Part shown: piece by piece, positions 43,714-52,685 of the stretch | Layout of the letters: each line of letters begins with the position of its first letter | Numbering within the stretch: the stretch's first letter is position 1 | DNA from: Flavobacteriaceae bacterium | Lineage (GTDB): Bacteria; Bacteroidota; Bacteroidia; Flavobacteriales; Flavobacteriaceae | DNA: 56,058 nucleotides | NCBI GenBank assembly: GCA_021151665.1 | Contig: JAGKWW010000017.1 | Coordinates: 1 to 56,058 of the forward strand | Direction of reading: 5' to 3' | The notes under the pieces: generated by a model | Told to the model about the DNA's origin: nothing | The model's input: only the letters and a program-made list of their open reading frames with translations | Database searches by the model: none | Translations under genes and position numbers: made by a program

Positions 43714-44223
43714 GTGGCACCTTCCCTCCAACCCGCAACCACAAATGATATCTCCGCCATCTGGACTATCCTTCAACAAGCCATCGCCCGCAGAAAAGCG
43801 GATGGCAGCAACCAGTGGCAGGACGGATATCCGAACCCCGATGTTATACGAAATGATATACAGAACGGAATTGGCTATGTACTTACAGACGGGAATAATA
43901 TAATCGGCTATTGCGCCGTCCTGGAAAATGACGAGCCGGCTTACCGTGCTATTGAAGGCAAATGGCTTACAACGGGAAATTTTCTTGTGGTGCACCGGGT
44001 GGCGGTTTCTGATGCCTATGCCGGCATGGGCATGGGAAAAATAATGCTGGAACATATTGAGGAACTCGCCCGTTCCAGAAACATCTTCAGCATAAAAGCC
44101 GACACCAATTTTGATAACATTGCCATGTTGCGCACTTTCCAAAAGCTGGGTTATACTTATTGCGGAGAAGTGTATTTCAGGGGGAGCGCAAGGAAAGCTT
44201 TCGAAAAAGTGCTGCAACGCTAA
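43714..44223 (+). CDS. GNAT family N-acetyltransferase
   Basis: A 169-residue acetyltransferase. The N-terminal helix TNDISAIWTILQQAIARRKA with NQWQDGYPNPDVIRNDI, the central strand FLVVHRVAVSDAYAGMGMGK (the acetyl-CoA pyrophosphate-binding motif A, with a GxGxGK-like loop) and the C-terminal FQKLGYTYCGEVYFRGSARK are typical. The substrate is unknown; the pattern resembles GNATs annotated as acting on amino acids or antibiotics, but nothing shows resistance. The start is GTG 43714, two bases after the S41 stop codon, so translation is probably coupled. Confidence 0.85.
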   Translation: MAPSLQPATTNDISAIWTILQQAIARRKADGSNQWQDGYPNPDVIRNDIQNGIGYVLTDGNNIIGYCAVLENDEPAYRAIEGKWLTTGNFLVVHRVAVSDAYAGMGMGKIMLEHIEELARSRNIFSIKADTNFDNIAMLRTFQKLGYTYCGEVYFRGSARKAFEKVLQR

Positions 44224-44314
44224 CCTGTTGACGCAGACCCCTCCTGTTATTGTCCGTTATGCACCCATTTACGCAAAGGCTTATCTCCTACCTTAGCATT
44301 CTAAATATAATGCG

Positions 44315-44785
44315 ATGCAAAAAATTACACCCTGCCTGTGGTTCAATGGGCGCGTACAGGAAGCACTTGAATTCTACACCTCGGTATTTAAAGATTCGCG
44401 GGTAAAAGGCGTAACACGCTATCCGAAGGGAAGCCCTATGCCCGAGGGTGAGTATATGACCGCTGTATTCGAAATTCAGGGACAGGAATTTATGCTGCTT
44501 AATGGCGGCTCCACGATTCCATTCACTTGGGCCGTATCGTTCGTAGTGAACTGCGCAAATCAGGGCGAAACTGATTACTACTGGGAACGATTAACTGCCA
44601 ACGGTGGCAGTGAACAACAGTGCGGCTGGGTAAAAGACAAATTCGGCTTGAGCTGGCAGGTGGTGCCCGCCGGACTGGACAGGCTGTATACCGGCACAGC
44701 TGAGCAAACCGAACGCGTGATGCAGGCTATGATGAAAATGAAAAAACTCGACCTGGGGATGCTTGAGGCGGCTTTCCACGGATAA
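44315..44785 (+). CDS. VOC family protein (PhnB / 3-dmu-9_3-mt type)
   Basis: A 156-residue protein of the vicinal-oxygen-chelate fold. It has the starting segment ITPCLWFNGRVQEALEFYTS, SRVKGVTRYPKGSPMPEG, FEIQGQEFMLLNGGSTIPFT and DKFGLSWQVVPAGLDRLY, all diagnostic of the PhnB-like / 3-dmu-9_3-mt group. Despite the family name these are not proven methyltransferases; the role is unknown. It is followed by a hairpin shared with the opposite strand. It may be co-transcribed with the S41 and GNAT genes. Confidence 0.9.
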   Translation: MQKITPCLWFNGRVQEALEFYTSVFKDSRVKGVTRYPKGSPMPEGEYMTAVFEIQGQEFMLLNGGSTIPFTWAVSFVVNCANQGETDYYWERLTANGGSEQQCGWVKDKFGLSWQVVPAGLDRLYTGTAEQTERVMQAMMKMKKLDLGMLEAAFHG

Positions 44786-44786
44786 A

Positions 44787-44820
44787 TTCAAAAACCCCTG
44801 CAGCAGCGCCGCAGGGGTTT
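44787..44820 (-). terminator. Terminator of the 44847-47489 gene
   Basis: On the minus strand AAACCCCTGC (44811-44820) pairs with GCAGGGGTTT (44792-44801), followed by T residues. The plus strand lacks a T run, so it serves mainly the minus-strand gene, although the hairpin also follows the VOC gene. Confidence 0.85.
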
Positions 44821-44846
44821 CCTGAAAAAAACCACTAAATAATAGT

Positions 44847-47489
44847 TTAATAAACCACCTTTTTGCTCACAGTTCCTGCAGTAGTATCTACTTCCACTAT
44901 CAGCAGCTGTTGTGATGCCTCAAGGCCTTTTATTATAGTTTCATTTACATCAAGGTTTGCCCTGTTATACAGCATCCGGCCGTTAAGGTCATAAACTTTC
45001 AATCCTGTTACCTGCATAGACCCGGCGTTTACGCTAATGTCCTGACCTTGTTTCCAAACCATAACGTTGTTCACATCTGCTACAGGCTGCTCAACATCAA
45101 GTGCAGTTGTGTTATACACAATTTCGAACCTGTCGGTAAATGTACCGGTAGCAGTTGTAAAGTTGTAGGCTCCGTCATTTAGGTTGGTAACCGTACCGTT
45201 GAACTTATCCCTAAGGTAAATTGCCTGGCCATTAGCGAAGACACCATCTGCTGCGTTAAGCGCGATGCTATAGCTACCTGCTGCATCTGTGCGGAACATC
45301 AACGGTACAATATCTGAATCAGAGAAAGGAAGCGCCCTGCCCTGCACGCTAAACTCTTCACCATCTACATATGATGCAAGTGCAACGGCGCTACTTTCAA
45401 AATCTTTTCCGTCCATTCCGGGATCCTTCGCCGAGGTTGCCCCTGCGATGTATGAAATAGCCATGTTTCCTACTACTCCATTTGCGTCATTCAGGTTCAA
45501 CCATATTCTGTGTTTTTCAGCCTGCGCAATTGATTGCTGTTGCATCCTGAAGAAGTTACCGTTAACCGATTTACGTTGGTTATTTTTAAAAGTAACCTGG
45601 CTTGCCGATGGCATTGCTTCTACGATAAAGCCTTGTCCCGGTTGTATATAAGGCTCGCCCGGGCCATTGCTAAATGTTCCGCCGGAATAAGTCACGTAAG
45701 CCGAACCGGCAGCACCATTGGTTTTCCTCCAATACCATATTGTACCGGTCACCGAGTCGATATTATCGATAAGGAAATTATCTATTTCCAGTGCCGATGC
45801 GTAAGGGTTGCCAATGAGGTTGTAGCGCTGTCCCTGTCCTATATTTTGTAGCGGTACCGTGATATCTCCATTGAGTGGCACTCCGGTATAGGTTCCTGCC
45901 CACACTGATGCCGTGGGAAAAGCTGTGTGATTGTCGGGTGTACGGATAAGGTAACCTTTACCGGTAGCAAATGAATCTGTCTCCGGATTAAATGAGCTGT
46001 TGGTAGAGTTCATGAAGATGTTCTGTGCCGTGTCGTAAATGTAGAACCTGTTGCTAAGGGTTTGTGGTGAGAACTGCTTTATTGTTTGCGTACTTGCAAC
46101 AGGAGAAGCCCACATGGTATAGTCCAGCCTGTAAAGGGCATTGCTGTTCCGGTGTACGATAACATTACCGGAGTTGGCTACCGTTACATCATCGGTCTGT
46201 ATGAAGTGGCCATCGTTCATAACCTCGAAAGTTGCACCATTCCCCACAACAATCTCATTTCTTAGCGTAACAGATGTACCAGGGTTAACTACTACGTTAC
46301 CAGCCATCAGCGTAAGGTTATAAGCAGTTATATTCCCATGGGTACCTGTGGCATAATTACCATTAATAACAGCCCGTTCATCGATTGCCGGAGGTGTTCC
46401 TAATGACCATGATGATCCTGTCCAGTAATTGGGAACTTTAATTGTTATCACATTGGAATTACCCGTGGTAAAACCCGACGCATACGCACGGACGCGGTAA
46501 TAGTAATTATTTACAAGTGTAAGTACACCGGATATATCTAGGTAATTTCCGGTAACCTCCTTGTTATTGTAGCCTACAACGAGCGATGTGATGCCAAAAT
46601 CGGGGCTGGTAGCCACATCAAGGTAATATTTCTGGGCGCCCTCTGCGTCTTCCCAATTGGCGCGGAAGCCTGTAGAGGTAACATAATTAGCAGCGATCGC
46701 TTCGGGTGATTGCAGCCCTGCAGTAGAGAATGATGTCTCTGTACCATAGGTGATGCCCCCATCATTAATTGCGTATGCCTTTACAAAATAAGTAGTGCCT
46801 GCAAAAAGCCCTGTAGCTGTTACGCTAAAGGCACCTGTTGATGTATCCGGATGCATAAGCTTGGTTACGCCCGGTCCATTTACCAATACGCCGGCCGATG
46901 TACCATAAACCACGCCTTTCTCTGTAATGGCACTACAGCCGGCAGATGAAACGGTTCCTCCCATTTTAGCTGATGAAGCAGTAAGCGCATTGGCATAAGT
47001 ACCGTTTACAGAGGGCGCCGTGTTTACACCCATCCCTCCCGTATTTACTACAATAGAAGCCGCACCCCCGCCAAGCACCGGTATCTGGGTGCTTGTAGCA
47101 CCGGTGTCATCAGGGGCAAAAACCACATACACCGTAGCCGAAACATCGCCCCCGCCATGCGAAATGCTCACAGAGCTGGTATAACTTCCTGCCGCACCCG
47201 TAAGGGAGAACTTATAATCTCCCGAAGGACCCACCTGAATGTTTGCGGTAGTGAGGTCGGTTCCTGTTATCGTCAGTTCCTGGGCGTCTGAAAAAGTGTT
47301 CACACACACGTTACCAAAATTCTGCAGGGCAGAAGCCTGCAATGTGGCTGCCTCTGCGGTGCTTCTTTTCACATTTCCCTTCCCGATGCCCATCGGTGTT
47401 TTGCTTACCGGCATCGCACATAGGCTGGTGCTTAGGGAAAAGGCTCCCGCACACAAAGCCGCAACATACATAGGTAATTTCAATCTCAT
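44847..47489 (-). CDS. T9SS type C surface protein (Ig/fibronectin-like N-terminus)
   Basis: An 880-residue secreted protein. A signal peptide (KLPMYVAALCAGAFSLSTSL region, residues 1-25) is followed by an Ig-like domain near 50-150 (FGNVCVNTFSDAQELTITG), a fibronectin-like domain near 155-260 (KMGGTVSSAGCSAITEKGVV), and another near 265-355 (FRANWEDAEGAQKYYLDVA). The remaining 480 residues are a module shared with the two neighbouring giant genes, beginning about NVVVNPGTSVTLRNE and including NALYRLDYTMWASPV, RYNLIGNPYASALEID and FSVQGRALPFSDSDIV. It ends with a type C T9SS sorting signal (VKVYDLNGR-like GLKVYDLNGRMLYN to SKKVVY). Likely an adhesin or cell-surface protein; the ligand is unknown. 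Confidence 0.85.
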   Translation of the reverse strand: MRLKLPMYVAALCAGAFSLSTSLCAMPVSKTPMGIGKGNVKRSTAEAATLQASALQNFGNVCVNTFSDAQELTITGTDLTTANIQVGPSGDYKFSLTGAAGSYTSSVSISHGGGDVSATVYVVFAPDDTGATSTQIPVLGGGAASIVVNTGGMGVNTAPSVNGTYANALTASSAKMGGTVSSAGCSAITEKGVVYGTSAGVLVNGPGVTKLMHPDTSTGAFSVTATGLFAGTTYFVKAYAINDGGITYGTETSFSTAGLQSPEAIAANYVTSTGFRANWEDAEGAQKYYLDVATSPDFGITSLVVGYNNKEVTGNYLDISGVLTLVNNYYYRVRAYASGFTTGNSNVITIKVPNYWTGSSWSLGTPPAIDERAVINGNYATGTHGNITAYNLTLMAGNVVVNPGTSVTLRNEIVVGNGATFEVMNDGHFIQTDDVTVANSGNVIVHRNSNALYRLDYTMWASPVASTQTIKQFSPQTLSNRFYIYDTAQNIFMNSTNSSFNPETDSFATGKGYLIRTPDNHTAFPTASVWAGTYTGVPLNGDITVPLQNIGQGQRYNLIGNPYASALEIDNFLIDNIDSVTGTIWYWRKTNGAAGSAYVTYSGGTFSNGPGEPYIQPGQGFIVEAMPSASQVTFKNNQRKSVNGNFFRMQQQSIAQAEKHRIWLNLNDANGVVGNMAISYIAGATSAKDPGMDGKDFESSAVALASYVDGEEFSVQGRALPFSDSDIVPLMFRTDAAGSYSIALNAADGVFANGQAIYLRDKFNGTVTNLNDGAYNFTTATGTFTDRFEIVYNTTALDVEQPVADVNNVMVWKQGQDISVNAGSMQVTGLKVYDLNGRMLYNRANLDVNETIIKGLEASQQLLIVEVDTTAGTVSKKVVY

Positions 47490-47651
47490 ATCAGTGTTCT
47501 TTTGGTTTATAAATCCGTGCTGAATTCTATTCCAAAATTACTCCCCGCATCTCGCAATCACTGGTAATGCCTTCACAAAACATGGTTAATACAATGTTAT
47601 TAATGGAACATCGAAAACACATAAACCAAATTTATTTAACAAGTACCTACA

Positions 47652-47683
47652 ATAAAAAAAGCCCCTGCCAATGGCAGGGGCTT
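47652..47683 (-). terminator. Terminator of the 47706-52205 gene
   Basis: On the minus strand an 11-base stem (47672-47682 with 47660-47670, one base between the arms) is followed by a T run (A run at 47653-47660 on the plus strand). Confidence 0.9.
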
Positions 47684-47705
47684 ATCTGTATAAATTTAAG
47701 GGATC

Positions 47706-50700
47706 TTAGTAAACCACTTTACGTGTTGTCTTACCGGCTTCGGTAACTACTTCTACAATGAGAAGCTGCTGTGCCGGATGAAGGCCGCTTAGTACAGTGC
47801 TGGTAGAATTTACACCCTTCGCAGCATATACCTGCCTGCCCCTCACATCATAAACGATCACATCTTTAATGGTAAGGTTTCCTGATGTAACATTGATACC
47901 TGTGGTGTTTTGGTACACAACAATGTTGTTAAGTGACAGTTCCGGATTGTTCGTGCCAAGTGCTGTAGTGTTAAAGATAACTTCAAACCTGTTGGCAAAG
48001 GTACCGGCGTCACTGGTAAAACTATAGTTGCCATCATTAAGGTTTTGTATTGACCCGGTAAGGTTGTCCTTAATGAATACATCTTGGCCATTGGCAAACA
48101 AGCCCTCTACATCGTTAAGCGATATGCTGTAATTACCTGCCGAAGTAAGCCTCAGGTTAAGAGGGATAATATCCTGCGGAGAGAATGGCAGTGCACGGCC
48201 CTGTATGATAAACTCTTTATCGCCTATTACCATATCCAGTACGTTTCCGTTATCATTGATATAACGTGAATCGATACCGTTATCTTCACCCATAGTAGCT
48301 CCTGCTATATAACCTGCATAAAGTTGCGAAATGACTTCGCTGTCTTTCTTCAGGTTTATCCTCATACCGTGGCGCTCCGGCATGCCCATCTGGGCTGTGG
48401 CCTGGGCGTTCCTGAAGAACTGGTTGCTTGTGTCTGAAGAACGCATAGCATTAGTAAAGGCAATGCTGTTTGATGCGTTTCCGCTTTTTACTTTAACGAT
48501 AAAGCCTTGTCCCTGCCTTAGTATGGCATTAGGATTTTCAGCTTCGGGCTGGCCATTGCCTGCGTATGCGCCGGCAGCATTGATCGTTACATAAGCAGAT
48601 CCCGTTGTAGAGGCATTCTTTTTCCTCCATATCCATACCGTGCCATCAACCACAGTGCTGTTTCCGCTAAGGAACGCTGTAACATCTATTGGCGACGGAT
48701 AAGGGTTGCCCACCATATTATAGCCGTTAAAGGCAGTTGAAAGCGTTACATTCAAATTACCGTTATTTGGCACGCCTGTAAAGGCGCCGTTGAATGTCAT
48801 AGTATCTGTACCCTGCTGATACGCTGCCGCCGTAGAGGTAACAGTTCCGGCCGGGGTGATATTGTCTGACCCGAAAGCGCCGTTTGGCATACGGATAAGG
48901 TAGCCTTTACCAACTTCGAAGGTTGTCGAAGGGCTGATAGCGGCAAACTGGTCGTTTGATGTGTTGTAGGTATAAAAACGCCCTGTAAGTGTGTTTGGCG
49001 AGAAGGCCGTAAGGGTTTGACCGCTAACAGGCGACGACCACATGGTATAATCCTGGCGGAAAAGCGGTGAACTGTTGCGGTTGATCGTGGCGTTGCCACT
49101 GTTTGCAACATTATTCACCTGAACCAGGTTCCCGTTGTTTTCAGCGATGATGGTACCTCCGTTGTTTTTTACCTGGTTGGTAACGGTTACCGTGGTGCCA
49201 CCTGCAATAGTTACCGTACCCGAGTTCACCACAAGGTCATATACGTTGCTAAGCCCTGTATTGGTGCCGGTATTGAAGTTGCCTTGTATCACAGCAGCAT
49301 CGGTACCGGTTGGTGGTGTACCCGCTGTCCATGCATTACCATTCCATACATTGTTTTTACCGGTGGTAACGCTGATTGGAGTAGAGCTTGCCGAAGTTAC
49401 GGATCCGTTTACGCCGCGTACCCTGTAATAATATGGAGTGTTGGCAGTAAGGCCGGTTACATCTTCAAAAAGTCCGGATACTGTCCTGTTTTTATAGTTA
49501 GTTACAAAAGTATTTACCTCATAGTTAAATACAATATCATCGAGCCTCCACGGTGAGGTTGTAGATGACTCTTTTCTGAATCGCACATAGACTGCTGCAT
49601 TGCTGCTGTACGCAGAAAGGTCAACTGTATATTGGTTATAAGTTGCCGATCCTACATTATTGTGGTCATAAGTGGCAACGGTAACAAAGTCATTAGCGCC
49701 CTGCCCTGTAGTAGAAACCTCTACATAAAGGGTTTTCGCTGTTGGGTTGTTACTACGCCCCAGGTAAAACGACACCGAAGTAGGATTGGCAATTGCCGGT
49801 GATGTCAGGGTTCCGGTAAAGGCACCGGCAACAGCTGCTGCAGGCCCTGAGTTATAGTCTGTTGAACCTGTGCTCCTACTCCATCCCGAGTTAGCTGCCC
49901 ATCCTGTCGGCGGGAAGGTAGTAGCGGTAAAGCTTTCTGTTAAAGTGCGTGCTCCGAAAGCGCTCTCTGTACTAACATCAAGCCTGTAAGAAGATGCACC
50001 GGTGAGAGCATTCCAGTTAGCGCGGAATGAGGTCGGTGTAATGTTAGTCGCAGCAGTTGCTACAGGTGTATCCAGCACTTGCTCTACGCGTACTGTAAAC
50101 GTATAGGCTGTGAGGCTGCTATAGTCGGTATAGTCGTAAATACGAAGATAATACGTTGTATTGGCCGCAAGCGACGCTGTAAGGTACTCGATGTTGTCTG
50201 CCGTATCTGTACATGCTATATTGGTACCGTCGCAGGCGCCGCTGCGAAGGTCAAGAACCAAGTCGAGCGGGTCGCCGCCATCTGCAGTTATTTTATAGTT
50301 TCCTGCCGTAGTGGTTGTAAATTTGTACCAAACGTCCTCGTCCGCACTACCTGCAAGTCCGGCACACACTATAGCAGCGATAGATTGGGTTGCACCCTCA
50401 AAAGTGCCGGTTACGTTGGCTGCATTTATTGTTAACGCAGTAGCGCCGGTACAGTTATCATTTGAAGGAGGTGCAACAGCTACTGTTCCTGAGGCCGAAA
50501 GCGAGCTTGAAGCTTTACCACCCGCAACGGTAACGTTGCCGGTATAGGCTGTTGCAGAGGATGCAAGGCCTGACTTAAGGCGAACCCAAACCGTATTGTT
50601 TGCAAATGTACCGGTCCCCGTATACGTTAATGTAGCCGATGCACCGAAACCTGTGGTTGCATTTGTAGTAGAAACTTCAAAATTTGTAGGGGCAGTGATA

Positions 50701-52205
50701 GTAATTGTCCCACCGCCCGGGCTAAGGTTGCTGCTGCTCACGGTAAACGACTGTGCAGCGCTTGGCCCCGAACCTGCCGTGTAGTTAAGGCCGGTAAGAG
50801 AAGTAGGCGCAAGCGTAAGAGCTTCATTTACGGCAGTAACGGTAAGGGTATTTCCTGCGGCCACCGAAGTTGAAGGATTGGTTACCAGCGCACCCGCCTG
50901 TACAGTAACGCCCATTGTAGCATTGCTGTCAATATCATTAGTTGTTACATAAGCGAGTGTAAGGGTGACCTGAGTTGCAGAATCCCTGTTTACAGAAGCT
51001 ATAGTAGTACCGGTTGGGGCTCCCGTAAGCGCAAAGTTAGAAGCGGTAGGCGATGCAATAAAAGTATCATTGGCAATAGTTACCACTATAGTACCACCAT
51101 TTAGCGTAGTTTCAGACAATGTTCCGCTGATAGAAGCGGTTGGAGCCGGGTTGGTTACAGAACCGGTTAGGCTTACGGTTTTTGTTGTGGCACCGGTACT
51201 TTTTACGTCAACGCCGCCACTGTAAGAACCAACAGAAAGGCCTGATTTAAGGCGCACATATATTACCTGGTTGCCCACAGTGCCGCTGCTTGGCGTATAG
51301 CTAAGAGAAGAACCATAGGTACCATTTGCAGATGTTGCAATTTCATAATCAGTAGTGGTAGGGCTCACGACAAGATCTGCGGTAAGGTTACTGCCACTCA
51401 CGGTAAAGTTCTGGTTTCCCGAAGGGCCATTACCTACGATATAAGTGAATCCGGTAAGTGACGTAGCAGTAGAAGTGACTGCGGGAGTTGTAGAAGTCGC
51501 GCTACTGGATACAGTAATTTCGTCCACACCCAATTGAGGGCGTGTTCCTGTGGTAGTATTATCAGTCTGGTAAAATCTCCACATTATCTGGACTTCAGAC
51601 TTATTCTCCGCATCTGTAGGCAGAGTTGTCGAAAAGGTCTGTGTGGCAGAAGAACCTGTGTAGGTAATAGTGGTTGCTGTACCATTGGCATCAACAAAAT
51701 TGCCCGTATTACCAACACGATACATCAAACGAATTACGTACGGACGTGCGCCTGTCGAAATTCGTCTTCCTGTCCATGCTACCTGAACACTTGTCCTTCC
51801 GGTTGTATTTACAGACAAAACAGCAGAGCCAATACCTGCACCGCCGGTGTTGTCAAAATAAAAACCATTAGTACCATTACCCACAACTTTACCATTTGCT
51901 GCCGAATAGTTTGAATTCATATTCGCACTTTGAGCAGTAGTGAGCACAGGATCAGTAGTACCGTGTTTCCAGAACATCATGTTGGCATTGGTAGAGTTAC
52001 TGGCAACACCTGTGGTAGTGTTAGATCCTGTGGAGCCATTAGCAGGATAGGTTCCCGCAGTGTTTGACGCCGACCAACCGGTAAGTGTCCAACTACCACT
52101 GGAAAGGCTATAAACCGCCCCCGGATTCGTCTGCCCTAAAGCTACAATCCCCGACATTAGCACCACAAAAAGACTTAACTTTTTGATAAGTAATAGTTTA
52201 CGCAT
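47706..52205 (-). CDS. Giant T9SS type C surface protein with repeated Ig-like domains
   Basis: A 1499-residue secreted protein. A signal peptide (LSLFVVLMSGIVALGQ) precedes a jelly-roll-like domain (about 25-230). Two copies of an Ig-like repeat follow (near 240-350 and 465-575; compare GLNYTAGSGPSAAQSFTVSS with GFTYIVGNGPSGNQNFTVSG), separated by a Calx/cadherin-like segment. Next is a pre-peptidase C-terminal domain (about 585-705, CAGLAGSADEDVWYKFTTTT), then fibronectin-like halves around a second jelly roll (715-930, SGPAAAVAGAFTGTLTSPAI). The last 480 residues are the shared module (NSSPLFRQDYTMWSSPVSGQ; GYNMVGNPYPSPIDVTAFL) with a type C sorting signal (VIVYDVRGRQVYAA to TRKVVY). CAAAGGTA at 52254-52261 is a -7 candidate on the minus strand. 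Confidence 0.88.
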   Translation of the reverse strand: MRKLLLIKKLSLFVVLMSGIVALGQTNPGAVYSLSSGSWTLTGWSASNTAGTYPANGSTGSNTTTGVASNSTNANMMFWKHGTTDPVLTTAQSANMNSNYSAANGKVVGNGTNGFYFDNTGGAGIGSAVLSVNTTGRTSVQVAWTGRRISTGARPYVIRLMYRVGNTGNFVDANGTATTITYTGSSATQTFSTTLPTDAENKSEVQIMWRFYQTDNTTTGTRPQLGVDEITVSSSATSTTPAVTSTATSLTGFTYIVGNGPSGNQNFTVSGSNLTADLVVSPTTTDYEIATSANGTYGSSLSYTPSSGTVGNQVIYVRLKSGLSVGSYSGGVDVKSTGATTKTVSLTGSVTNPAPTASISGTLSETTLNGGTIVVTIANDTFIASPTASNFALTGAPTGTTIASVNRDSATQVTLTLAYVTTNDIDSNATMGVTVQAGALVTNPSTSVAAGNTLTVTAVNEALTLAPTSLTGLNYTAGSGPSAAQSFTVSSSNLSPGGGTITITAPTNFEVSTTNATTGFGASATLTYTGTGTFANNTVWVRLKSGLASSATAYTGNVTVAGGKASSSLSASGTVAVAPPSNDNCTGATALTINAANVTGTFEGATQSIAAIVCAGLAGSADEDVWYKFTTTTAGNYKITADGGDPLDLVLDLRSGACDGTNIACTDTADNIEYLTASLAANTTYYLRIYDYTDYSSLTAYTFTVRVEQVLDTPVATAATNITPTSFRANWNALTGASSYRLDVSTESAFGARTLTESFTATTFPPTGWAANSGWSRSTGSTDYNSGPAAAVAGAFTGTLTSPAIANPTSVSFYLGRSNNPTAKTLYVEVSTTGQGANDFVTVATYDHNNVGSATYNQYTVDLSAYSSNAAVYVRFRKESSTTSPWRLDDIVFNYEVNTFVTNYKNRTVSGLFEDVTGLTANTPYYYRVRGVNGSVTSASSTPISVTTGKNNVWNGNAWTAGTPPTGTDAAVIQGNFNTGTNTGLSNVYDLVVNSGTVTIAGGTTVTVTNQVKNNGGTIIAENNGNLVQVNNVANSGNATINRNSSPLFRQDYTMWSSPVSGQTLTAFSPNTLTGRFYTYNTSNDQFAAISPSTTFEVGKGYLIRMPNGAFGSDNITPAGTVTSTAAAYQQGTDTMTFNGAFTGVPNNGNLNVTLSTAFNGYNMVGNPYPSPIDVTAFLSGNSTVVDGTVWIWRKKNASTTGSAYVTINAAGAYAGNGQPEAENPNAILRQGQGFIVKVKSGNASNSIAFTNAMRSSDTSNQFFRNAQATAQMGMPERHGMRINLKKDSEVISQLYAGYIAGATMGEDNGIDSRYINDNGNVLDMVIGDKEFIIQGRALPFSPQDIIPLNLRLTSAGNYSISLNDVEGLFANGQDVFIKDNLTGSIQNLNDGNYSFTSDAGTFANRFEVIFNTTALGTNNPELSLNNIVVYQNTTGINVTSGNLTIKDVIVYDVRGRQVYAAKGVNSTSTVLSGLHPAQQLLIVEVVTEAGKTTRKVVY

Positions 52206-52633
52206 AAAGCACTATTTTAAAGATTTGATTAAGTGTGTGTTACAAAATTAGTGCAAAGGTATCGTATTTACACAAAAAAAACACTGATAAAAATTAGCAT
52301 AATGCCAACACAACATTATGAAATTGTTAATAACCGTGCGTTTCGCCGTTATTTTACGGCACTTCATCGCATTTTTTGTTAGCAAAGTTTTAACAATTAT
52401 TTATAATTTGACTTGCCAACCACTACGTTGATCATCATAAAAAAAGCCCCCTTCCAAGGGAGTGAAAGGAGGCTGGCCGGCGCCAACGCCTTACTGATAT
52501 TGCCGGCCGTATTTTTAAACAATTTCATAGCAAATTCTCTTCGTATATGCAGCCCGCATCACGCACCTCCCTCTTATGGATTACTGCATACATATTCATA
52601 TACGAAAGTTTCACGGCCTTGGTTTCGAACTAT
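52206..52633. other. Intergenic stretch with two GC-rich hairpins
   Basis: About 430 bases between two giant surface-protein genes without a convincing gene. Bases 52206-52300 hold -7 candidates (52243-52250 and 52254-52261 on the minus strand) for the gene ending at 52205. Bases 52438-52508 hold two hairpins, listed separately. A plus-strand reading frame over 52413-52676 exists but is not protein-like. Confidence 0.5.
52438..52508 (-). ncRNA. Hairpin pair ending in a terminator; possible small RNA or leader
   Basis: On the minus strand GGCCGGC/GCCGGCC (52502-52508 with 52475-52481) forms one stem. A second (52466-52474 with 52445-52453, one wobble pair) is followed by a T run (A run 52439-52445 on the plus strand). 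This is a second terminator 130 bases past the one of the downstream giant gene, so it must end a separate or readthrough transcript. A 43-codon minus-strand frame (from an ATG near 52531, MKLFKNTAGNISKALAP) spans the same bases. An RNA function is only a guess. Confidence 0.3.
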
Positions 52634-52662
52634 TCAAAAAAAAACTCCTGCATTTGCAGGAG
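52634..52662 (-). terminator. Terminator of the 52686-56058 gene
   Basis: On the minus strand CTCCTGCA (52655-52662) pairs with TGCAGGAG (52645-52652) and is followed by eight or nine T (A run 52636-52644). Confidence 0.9.
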
Positions 52663-52685
52663 CCTATAGTAACTAACTAAAAACT

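Noticed and set aside
42290..44830. Second copy of the tRNA-Pro 3' end as right border of the large island
   Set aside because: I looked for the T-arm and acceptor sequence by eye downstream of traM and elsewhere in the window and found none; the right att site is either lost or outside.
52413..52676. 87-codon plus-strand frame covering the hairpins near 52.5 kb
   Set aside because: It runs through two terminators of the opposite strand and its residues look random.
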